This document shows positions 14,353-20,157 of a stretch of 20,157 bases of DNA, piece after piece; the stretch's first letter is position 1; each line of letters opens with the position of its first letter. The notes beneath the pieces were generated by a model, which ran no database searches, was not told where the DNA came from, and saw only the letters and a list, made by a program, of their open reading frames with translations. Both the position numbers and the translations under genes were made by a program. This DNA is from Pseudomonadota bacterium (lineage in GTDB: Bacteria > Desulfobacterota > Desulfobacteria > Desulfobacterales > Desulfosarcinaceae): the NCBI GenBank assembly GCA_023435265.1, contig JAEYRZ010000098.1, forward strand, positions 1 to 20,157, written 5' to 3'.

Positions 14353-15048
14353 ATGGCGAAAAGTTATTACACAATACTCGGCGTCACACGCAATGCGTCC
14401 GCCGATGAAATCCGATCGGCCTATCGCCGCTTGGCCAAGGAGTACCATCCGGACCGCTACGCAGGCGACAGTACGGTTTTTCGTCAAGTCCAGGAGGCCT
14501 ACGCCGTTCTGGGAAATGCAGGCCGCCGCGCCCGATACGAAGACGAAACGAGCCGCAGGCCGACCGGACGCGTGCGTGATCTCGATGCCGAACCCCTGAT
14601 ACCGGATCGAGCCCCCGAGGATATCGAAACGATACCGCCACTGCGTTCCTATCAGCGCATCACGCCTTCTTTCGACGAGTTGTTCGACTGGCTGTGGGGC
14701 AACTTCGCCGCCCAGGGCCGGCCGATCCGGGCCGAATCCGGCCGCGCAAGGAATTTGACCATCGAAGTGCCGTTGAGCCGTCAACAGGCCCGGAGCGGCG
14801 GTAATGCCAGGGTACTGGTGCCGGCCCGGCTCGAATGTCCCTCCTGCCGTGGCTACGGCGCAGTGGGCCCTTACGAGTGCCCCCGATGCGCCGGCCAAGG
14901 CGCCGTTTCCGGTGAAGTACCCGTATCCGTAGCATTTCCCGCCCGCCTGACACGAGCGCATGCCGTAATGATTCCCCTGGAACGCTTCGGCATCCGCAAT
15001 CTCCGCCTGACAGTCATGTTCCAACCCACGCAGGTCGAAGAATTATAG
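14353..15048 (+). CDS. DnaJ-like protein with J domain and a half zinc finger
   Basis: Hsp70 co-chaperone-like protein of 231 residues. The J domain (about 4-65) has SYYTILGVTRNASADEIRSA, the HPD triad at 32-34 and the closing FRQVQEAYAVLGNAGRRARY. A linker of about 65 residues replaces the Gly/Phe region. Then comes a DnaJ C-terminal-domain-like segment (NLTIEVPLSRQQARSGGNAR) interrupted by two zinc-ribbon motifs, C162-P-S-C165-RGYG and C176-P-R-C179-AGQG, and a final beta segment (VMIPLERFGIRNLRLTVMF). Full DnaJ has four CxxCxGxG repeats and about 375 residues, so this is a short form with one predicted zinc site. GGGAGG lies five bases before the ATG. No DnaK or GrpE gene is nearby, so its client or partner is unknown. 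Confidence 0.85.
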   Translation: MAKSYYTILGVTRNASADEIRSAYRRLAKEYHPDRYAGDSTVFRQVQEAYAVLGNAGRRARYEDETSRRPTGRVRDLDAEPLIPDRAPEDIETIPPLRSYQRITPSFDELFDWLWGNFAAQGRPIRAESGRARNLTIEVPLSRQQARSGGNARVLVPARLECPSCRGYGAVGPYECPRCAGQGAVSGEVPVSVAFPARLTRAHAVMIPLERFGIRNLRLTVMFQPTQVEEL

Positions 15049-15160
15049 CGCCCCCATGTACCTCCGGGGCGGGCTTGCGCTTCGTTCCGTCAGCCTTGCC
15101 GGAGCCCAGCCCGACCGGCGCGCCGCGACAATCCAAAAGGGGGGCCTGGACGATATATAT

Positions 15161-15178
15161 AGTTCATTACAGTGAACT
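15161..15178. repeat. Small inverted repeat in the J-domain/xdhC gap
   Basis: AGTTCA (15161-15166) and TGAACT (15173-15178) are perfect complements around six bases, following an AT-rich run. It could be an operator or a weak hairpin ending the J-domain transcript; the tail TTTAATTT is only moderately T-rich. Confidence 0.35.
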
Positions 15179-15242
15179 TTAATTTCTCAATTCAGTACCC
15201 GCTGCGAAGCAGCATTCTGCCTTTTTATGAGTAAAAAAACCC

Positions 15243-15273
15243 TTGACAGGATCAAAAAGATTAATGCTATATT
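15243..15273 (+). promoter_or_regulatory. Promoter candidate for the molybdenum hydroxylase operon
   Basis: A consensus TTGACA at 15243-15248 and an extended -10, TGCTATATT (15265-15273). Spacing to the -10 hexamer is 19 bases, longer than ideal, which the TGn extension can offset. The AT-rich surroundings contrast with the GC-rich genes. It lies about 75 bases upstream of the xdhC-like start. Confidence 0.6.
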
Positions 15274-15274
15274 G

Positions 15275-15288
15275 TTCATCATGATGAA
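15275..15288. promoter_or_regulatory. Perfect 14-bp palindrome at the predicted transcription start
   Basis: TTCATCATGATGAA at 15275-15288 equals its own reverse complement. It begins one base after the -10 and covers the expected transcription start, the classic place for a repressor operator. No regulator gene is in the window, so the binding protein is unknown. Confidence 0.5.
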
Positions 15289-15350
15289 TTGTATCAGCCT
15301 TTGCTGCGGGTTCGGGCGACATTCAAAATTCGAAGGGGTAGCGGGCGTCC

Positions 15351-16448
15351 ATGGTTCCTTTACTGGATGAGATCTGCCGGCTTTTAAAGGATGGGGAATC
15401 GGTCGTCCTGGCCATGATTTTCGATCATCACGGATCGACGCCCCGGACATCCGGCGCGCGTATGATCATTCGCGCCGATGGTAAAATCGCCGGCACGATC
15501 GGCGGGGGGCTTTTGGAAGCCCGGGTGATCGAACGGGCTGCTTTCATCTTCGAAACCGGCTGTTCGGTCGTCGAGCACTTTGCCCTCGATGCGGCCGCCG
15601 CGGACAGTATGGACATGATCTGCGGCGGAAACCTGTCCGTGCTCCTCGAATTTATCGCCGCCGACCAGGGCAACCGGCAGGTGTTCGAACGGTGGCGGGA
15701 TCTGACGGCAGCGGGCGGTACCGGGTTCGTCCTCACCCGGTTGCCCTGCGGGCGGCCGCCGTCGCAGACCTCGGTAAAATTTATCGCCGAACCCGGCGGA
15801 ATCACCTTCGCCAACACGCCTGCCGCGGCCATCGACCTGCCCTCACTCATCGAGACATACCGCCAATTGAATAAGGCCGCCGTGATCTACCACGCAGGAG
15901 AAAAATTTCACATCGAACCCGTTGCCTCCCGCGACAATCTGATTCTGTTCGGCGCCGGGCACGTCTCGCAGAGCGTCGCCCGTCTTGCCTGCACCGTGGG
16001 CTTTCGAATCACCGTGGTGGACGACCGGCCCGAATTCGCCAACCGGCAGCGGTTCGGCTGTGCCGACGAGATCCTGGTGCCGGAAGGTTTTACGCAGGCA
16101 TTCGAAACGCTGGCGGTCGATCGCAGCAGCTACATCGTTATCGTGACCCGGGGCCATGTCCACGATCACACGGTTCTGGCCCAAGCGCTGAAAACGAACG
16201 CCGGCTATATCGGTATGATCGGAAGCAAACGCAAGCGGGACGCCATTTATGCCGCGCTGCTGGCCGCGAACTGCCCCCGGGCCGACATCGAACGGGTCCA
16301 CAGTCCCATCGGCCTGGAAATCAAAGCGGAAACACCGGAAGAAATCGCCGTGAGCATCGTCGCCGAGTTGATCGCCGTGCGGGCCGAGCTGAAGAATAAA
16401 CGGTCCGCCGAAACAGGCGCTTGCGGGCGCATGCTTCGGCTGGCATGA
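15351..16448 (+). CDS. xdhC: XdhC/CoxI-family molybdenum cofactor chaperone
   Basis: A 365-residue accessory protein of molybdenum hydroxylases. XdhC binds molybdenum cofactor and aids its sulfuration and insertion into the large subunit. The N-terminal XdhC/CoxI domain has DHHGSTPRTSGARM (25-38), GTIGGGLLEARVI (48-60) and DMICGGNLSVLLE (88-100, with Cys91). The C-terminal Rossmann domain has LILFGAGHVSQSVARLA (197-213), VVDDRPEFAN (222-231), VIVTRGHVHD (263-272) and GYIGMIGSKRKRDAI (285-299). Both halves are full length. The start is the ATG at 15351, with GAAGGGG about 12 bases upstream, a rather long spacing. It leads the operon, 139 bases before the FAD subunit gene. Confidence 0.9.
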   Translation: MVPLLDEICRLLKDGESVVLAMIFDHHGSTPRTSGARMIIRADGKIAGTIGGGLLEARVIERAAFIFETGCSVVEHFALDAAAADSMDMICGGNLSVLLEFIAADQGNRQVFERWRDLTAAGGTGFVLTRLPCGRPPSQTSVKFIAEPGGITFANTPAAAIDLPSLIETYRQLNKAAVIYHAGEKFHIEPVASRDNLILFGAGHVSQSVARLACTVGFRITVVDDRPEFANRQRFGCADEILVPEGFTQAFETLAVDRSSYIVIVTRGHVHDHTVLAQALKTNAGYIGMIGSKRKRDAIYAALLAANCPRADIERVHSPIGLEIKAETPEEIAVSIVAELIAVRAELKNKRSAETGACGRMLRLA

Positions 16449-16587
16449 GCGATACATTCTACCGCGCATGCCGGTATCCGCAGGCCCGCGTCCTGAGTAC
16501 GATCACGCCGGGTCAGGCAAATCACCGCACCCGAACATCGGGATGCCCGTAATGCGAAATGCTGCCCGCGACACAAGGAGGGTTTAA

Positions 16588-17466
16588 ATGCTGTTGCCCA
16601 AGTTCGAATTTCATCAGCCAGGCTCGATCGATGAAGCGTGCGCGATCATGGCCGAGTGCGGCCCCAGGGCCAAAGTGCTGGCCGGCGGCACCGATCTGAT
16701 CGTGAACATGAAGAAAAAAATACTCGCTCCGCAGCATTTGATCTGCCTGTCGAAGATTGCGGCGCTGCGCGGGATCGAAGAAAAGAACGGACAGATCGTC
16801 ATCGGCGCGCGGTACACGGTCGCCGAATTGACCGTCGACGCCCTGGTTGAATCAAAACTGGGCGCCCTGCAATCCGGCGCCGGAGCCCTCGGTTCGCCGC
16901 TGGTACGCAACCGGGCCACCATCGGCGGCAATTTGGCCTCGGCCCGTCCGGCGGCGGACCTGCCCCCGGCCTTGATCGCCTATGGCGCCACGGCCGTCCT
17001 GCAGACCAGCAGGGGCCGAAGAGAAGTCCCCCTGAACAGTTTTTTCAAGGGACCGGGCTTTACCGAAATCGGGGTCGACGAAATCCTGACCGAAATCCGG
17101 GTCCCCGTTCCGCGGGATGGTCAGGGCGCCGCGTACATCAACCTTGGAACGCGCAGGGCCTGTGACTGCAATATCGTCAATGTGGCATCGTTCATCGCAT
17201 TGAATGAGCGAGACGGCAGGATCGAAGAAGCCCGGATCGTGATGGGTTCGGTGGGACCGACCCCCCTGAGGGCCTCCTCGGCCGAAAAACTGCTGATCGG
17301 CGGAAAACCGGAAGATCGCCTGTTTCTGCAGGCCGGCGAGGCGGCGCGGCATGACTGCACGCCCATCGACGATTTCAGGGGATCGGCCGGCTACCGCAAG
17401 GCCATGGTCGGAATTTTGACCAAACGCACGCTGGAACAGGCCTTCCGCCAGGCGGCGGGCGCCTGA
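16588..17466 (+). CDS. Molybdenum hydroxylase FAD-binding (medium) subunit
   Basis: A 292-residue FAD subunit of the CoxM/HcrB/XdhB type, passing electrons from the Fe-S subunit to the final acceptor. FAD motifs: KVLAGGTDLIVNMKK (29-43) and ATIGGNLASARPAADLPPAL (110-129). The C-terminal CO-dehydrogenase flavoprotein domain has ARIVMGSVGPTPLRASSAEK and the end YRKAMVGILTKRTLEQAF. It resembles the FAD subunit of 4-hydroxybenzoyl-CoA reductase around the first motif, but the stretch after TIGGN runs straight on. The roughly 40-residue Cys-rich [4Fe-4S] insertion of HcrB is absent. AAGGAGGG precedes the ATG at seven bases. The [2Fe-2S] subunit gene begins 60 bases downstream. Confidence 0.92.
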   Translation: MLLPKFEFHQPGSIDEACAIMAECGPRAKVLAGGTDLIVNMKKKILAPQHLICLSKIAALRGIEEKNGQIVIGARYTVAELTVDALVESKLGALQSGAGALGSPLVRNRATIGGNLASARPAADLPPALIAYGATAVLQTSRGRREVPLNSFFKGPGFTEIGVDEILTEIRVPVPRDGQGAAYINLGTRRACDCNIVNVASFIALNERDGRIEEARIVMGSVGPTPLRASSAEKLLIGGKPEDRLFLQAGEAARHDCTPIDDFRGSAGYRKAMVGILTKRTLEQAFRQAAGA

Positions 17467-17526
17467 TCCACCGGCGCTTCCGCGGGCCGATCCTCTTCAA
17501 AAAAAGTCCATGCAAGGAGACGATTC

Positions 17527-17979
17527 ATGAAAAAGCTGATCAAGCTGACGGTGAATGCCCGTGAGTATGAGATAGCGGTCGAACCCAACCTGACGCTGAC
17601 CCATTTGATCCGGGACGAACTGGGCATGACCGGAACCAAAAAGGGCTGCGAAACGGGTGACTGCGGCGCCTGCACGGTGATTCTGGACGGACTGCCGGTG
17701 AACTCCTGCCTCGTGTTGGCCGTGCAGGCCGATGGCTGCGAAGTCGAAACCATCGAGGGCCTCGAAACCGAGACCGGCCTGCATCCCGTTCAGGATGCCT
17801 TTGTCGAAAAAGGGGCCGTCCAATGCGGCTTCTGTACGCCGGGCATGATCCTGTCCGCCAAGCATCTGCTGGACAAAAACCCCCATCCCGAAGAAGAAGA
17901 GATCCGCGCGGCCATTTCGGGAAACCTGTGCCGCTGCACCGGCTATCAGAAGATCATCGAGGCGATCAAAAGTGTCTGA
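17527..17979 (+). CDS. Molybdenum hydroxylase [2Fe-2S] (small) subunit
   Basis: A 150-residue iron-sulfur subunit of the CoxS/HcrC type, carrying electrons from the molybdenum site to FAD. The N-terminal plant-ferredoxin-like cluster uses C41, C46, C49 (GCETGDCGACTVILDG) and C61. The C-terminal cluster uses C100, C103 (QCGFCTPGMILSA), C135 and C137 (GNLCRCTGYQKI). All eight ligands are present, and the length is typical for the family. AAGGAGA precedes the ATG. The gene order FAD, Fe-S, Mo subunit is that of the cox-type operons. The gap to the large subunit is 199 bases, larger than the others in the operon. Confidence 0.95.
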   Translation: MKKLIKLTVNAREYEIAVEPNLTLTHLIRDELGMTGTKKGCETGDCGACTVILDGLPVNSCLVLAVQADGCEVETIEGLETETGLHPVQDAFVEKGAVQCGFCTPGMILSAKHLLDKNPHPEEEEIRAAISGNLCRCTGYQKIIEAIKSV

Positions 17980-18178
17980 GCCGCGCATGCGGACGGACTA
18001 CAGTGCCGCGATCCTGGAACAGTCGTTTTGAAGTCAAAGAAGCCCCGCGGGTTTAGAAAACACAGCGTGCCTGCGGACTGGAGGAATTCCAAGCCGCGAC
18101 ATCAGGGGAGAACGACGTTTTCCGGCAGCCTTCATCCTCGAAACGTTCGGGTTCACCATACGGTACGGAGGGAAGACG
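17980..18178 (+). other. Gap inside the hydroxylase operon
   Basis: The 199 bases between the Fe-S and molybdopterin subunit genes contain no supported gene, terminator or promoter that I can fix. The longest start-to-stop stretch just after the Fe-S gene is a 14-codon frame with no ribosome binding site. Confidence 0.45.
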
Positions 18179-20157
18179 ATGAACGAATTCAACGTGATCA
18201 ACAGCAGGGCCAGAAGGCTCGATACACCGGCCAAGGCCACCGGCCGCGCTGTATTTGTGGACGATATCAGCAAGCCCGGCATGTTGTATGGCGCGCTGCT
18301 GCAGAGCCCTCATGCGCATGCGAAGATTCTCAGCATCGATACCACGGCGGCGCAGCAATTGCCTGGTGTCAAATGTGTCGTCACGGCCAAAGAGGCCGGC
18401 TTGACACCCTATGGTGTCAGCCCGGCCCGCTACGACGAGACCTTGTTCTGCCATGACAGGGTGCGCTACGTGGGGGACGAAATCGCGGCCGTGGCGGCCG
18501 TCGATTTGGAGACGGCGTTGAGGGCCGTCGAATTGATCGCGGTGGAATACGAAAAGCTGCCGGCCGTGTTCACCATCGAAGATGCCATGGCCGAAGGGGC
18601 GCCCCGCCTGCATGAGAAGTACCCCGGCAACATCTGCGCCGAGGTGCACCAGGAGTTCGGCGATGTGGCCGCGGCGTTCACGCAATGCGACCTCATCAAG
18701 ACCACCACCGTGCGCAGCAAACGCCAGGACGGCGGGTTTATCGAACCCCAGGGGTGTATCGCCGAATTCGATCATGCGGGCAATCTGACGCTGACGACCT
18801 CGACCCAGGTGCCGCATTACGTGCAGCGCACGGTGGCCATGGTGCTGGGCCTGGACGTGGGCAAGGTGCGGGTCATCAAACCTTATGTGGGAGCCGGATT
18901 CGGGATCAAGGCCTCGGCCAATCCCATGGAGCTGGCCTGCTGCCTGCTGGCCATGAAAACCGGCAAGCCGGTGAAGATGAACTACACCCGCAAGCAGGTC
19001 TTCATGTACGGACGCGCCCGGCACGCGTTCATCCACAAGATGTCGCTCGGGGTCAAGAAAGACGGCACACTCATGGCCCTCGAGCACGAAGCCTACCTGG
19101 ACGGCGGCGCATACTCCAGCTTCGGCATCGCCACCGTATATTACTCAGGGTCGCTGCTGGGAGGGCCCTACAAACTGCCCAACATGAAGTACGACGGATA
19201 CCGGGTCTACAACAACAAGCCCGCCTGCGGCGCGCAGCGCGGGCACGGGGCGGTGATCGCGCGGGCCGCCTTCGAGCAGCTGCTGGACATGACCGCCGAA
19301 GAACTGGGCATCGATCCCGTTGCGCTCAGAGAGAAGAACATGATGGAGACCGGCGATACCACCTGCAACGACCTGAACATGAGCAGCTTCGGCATGGCCG
19401 AGTGTCTTCAGGCCGTTGTCGAGGGGTCCGATTGGAAATCGAAGAAAGGCAAGCTGCCGCCCGGAAAGGGCATTGGCCTGGCGTGCGGCTTTTTCGTGTC
19501 GGGCGCCGGATACCCGATCTACCGGTCCGATACCTATCACGCGACGGTCATCGTGAAGTTGGCCGAAGACGGTGGAACGGTTTTGGTGTATACGGCTTCG
19601 GCCGAGATCGGCCAGGGGTCGGACACCGCCTTCGCCATGATCGTCGCCGAAGCCCTCGGCGTCCCCCTCGGCTTCGTACGGCTGGCCTCCGGCGACACCG
19701 ACATGGGTGTGGATCTCGGTGCGTATTCGAGCCGCCAGACGCTGATGACCGGGCATGCCGCCAAAGAGGCGGCCGAAGATGCCAAGCGACAGGTGCTCGA
19801 AGTGCTGTCCGCCGAGCTCGAGGTGCCGGTGGAAAAAATGGACATCAAGGATGGCTTCATTGTCTTCGATCAGCAGAACGTCGACTTCTCGGCGCTTCGA
19901 ACGCGCTACATCAAGGAGCACCGCGGCTGGACCGACAACCCGGATTCCGGACAATTGACGTTCAAAGAGGCTTCCCGCATCGCCTATCTGGCCAGGGGCT
20001 CGATCGTCGGCACCGGAAAATACAAACCGCACCAACTGGGGGGCACATTCAAGGGGGCCACGGTGGGCACTTCGCCGGCCTATGGCTGCAGCGCCCAGGT
20101 GGCGGAAGTCGCGGTCGATCTCGAGACCGGCCAGATCAAAATCGAGCGCATCACCGA
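18179..20157 (+). CDS. Molybdenum hydroxylase molybdopterin-binding large subunit (3' truncated by window edge)
   Basis: Catalytic subunit of the xanthine oxidase family, with 659 codons visible and no stop. Such subunits are usually about 760-800 residues, so the C-terminal part, including the catalytic Glu region, lies beyond the window. GGAGGG precedes the ATG. The N-terminal a/b-hammerhead domain runs DTPAKATGRAVFVDDISKPG to VRYVGDEIAAVAAVD. Cofactor motifs: VGAGFGIKAS (237-246), PACGAQRGHGAVIARAAFEQ (349-368) and ASAEIGQGSD (473-482). Several stretches (EVHQEFGDVAAAF, TQVPHYVQRTVAMVLGLDV, GAQRGHG) parallel HcrA/HbaC, the 4-hydroxybenzoyl-CoA reductase large subunit, more than xanthine or CO dehydrogenase; the CO dehydrogenase Cys loop is absent. 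The substrate may be an aromatic or heterocyclic compound, but that is inference. Confidence 0.93.
   Translation, partial: MNEFNVINSRARRLDTPAKATGRAVFVDDISKPGMLYGALLQSPHAHAKILSIDTTAAQQLPGVKCVVTAKEAGLTPYGVSPARYDETLFCHDRVRYVGDEIAAVAAVDLETALRAVELIAVEYEKLPAVFTIEDAMAEGAPRLHEKYPGNICAEVHQEFGDVAAAFTQCDLIKTTTVRSKRQDGGFIEPQGCIAEFDHAGNLTLTTSTQVPHYVQRTVAMVLGLDVGKVRVIKPYVGAGFGIKASANPMELACCLLAMKTGKPVKMNYTRKQVFMYGRARHAFIHKMSLGVKKDGTLMALEHEAYLDGGAYSSFGIATVYYSGSLLGGPYKLPNMKYDGYRVYNNKPACGAQRGHGAVIARAAFEQLLDMTAEELGIDPVALREKNMMETGDTTCNDLNMSSFGMAECLQAVVEGSDWKSKKGKLPPGKGIGLACGFFVSGAGYPIYRSDTYHATVIVKLAEDGGTVLVYTASAEIGQGSDTAFAMIVAEALGVPLGFVRLASGDTDMGVDLGAYSSRQTLMTGHAAKEAAEDAKRQVLEVLSAELEVPVEKMDIKDGFIVFDQQNVDFSALRTRYIKEHRGWTDNPDSGQLTFKEASRIAYLARGSIVGTGKYKPHQLGGTFKGATVGTSPAYGCSAQVAEVAVDLETGQIKIERIT

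Noticed and set aside
13795..15024. Minus-strand open frame of 409 codons opposite the J-domain gene
   Set aside because: It crosses two supported genes and shows no protein family pattern.
18053..20035. Two long minus-strand frames (18053-19087 and 19145-20035)
   Set aside because: They are antisense to the molybdopterin subunit, whose own frame is continuous to the window edge with family motifs throughout.
1..20157. CRISPR arrays, tRNA or rRNA genes, transposases, integrases or phage genes
   Set aside because: I looked for regularly spaced repeats, tRNA-like arms and mobile-element proteins and found none that I can support.

Overview
The window is a GC-rich stretch (about 60% by eye) of a Gram-negative bacterial chromosome. 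Several products carry export signals, and the gene families fit a deltaproteobacterium (Desulfobacterota, sulfate-reducer-like): a PAS-rich hybrid histidine kinase, a stand-alone response regulator, an archaeal-type fructose-1,6-bisphosphate aldolase/phosphatase, a phosphofructokinase of the pyrophosphate type, and a three-subunit molybdenum hydroxylase. The placement is an inference from gene content; no rRNA, tRNA or other marker gene is present.

Layout. (1) 1-2322 (+): most of an HrpB-type DExH helicase, cut at the left edge. (2) 2335-3520 (-): two small exported proteins (one DUF2845-like), a strong hairpin between them, and a decayed copy of the signal-peptide end of the DUF2845 gene. 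(3) 3523-7441 (-): four co-directional genes in transcription order PPi-type phosphofructokinase, FBP aldolase/phosphatase, PRPP synthetase, CheY-like response regulator. A candidate extended -10 promoter over a 9-bp direct repeat lies upstream. (4) 7891-9099 (-): a TlpA-like thioredoxin and an exported peroxiredoxin, separated by a hairpin that abuts the second gene's ribosome binding site. (5) 9360-11694 (-): a multi-PAS hybrid histidine kinase split by a +1 frameshift. (6) 12104-12751 (+): a DUF4126 membrane protein whose stop codon overlaps the stop of the convergent gene. (7) 12748-14012 (-): a small coiled-coil protein and a PfkB-type 6-phosphofructokinase. (8) 14353-15048 (+): a reduced DnaJ-like protein with half a zinc finger. 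(9) 15351 to the right edge (+): XdhC-like cofactor chaperone, FAD subunit, [2Fe-2S] subunit and molybdopterin subunit of a molybdenum hydroxylase, behind a promoter with a perfect 14-bp palindrome.

How the genes may work together. The 3.5-7.6 kb block holds enzymes of the fructose-6-P/fructose-1,6-P2 node plus PRPP synthesis. A reversible PPi-dependent PFK, a gluconeogenic bifunctional FBP aldolase/phosphatase and, 5 kb away, an ATP-dependent PfkB could give three routes across one step. The right-hand operon resembles 4-hydroxybenzoyl-CoA reductase in its large subunit, but its FAD subunit lacks the extra [4Fe-4S] insertion of that enzyme, so the substrate is open.

I see no CRISPR array, phage, transposase or clearly new defence-type system. 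The points most worth a second look are the altered catalytic position in the FBP aldolase/phosphatase, the PFK/FBPAP pair, the HcrA-like hydroxylase without the 4Fe-4S insert, the frameshifted kinase, and the truncated DUF2845 duplicate.
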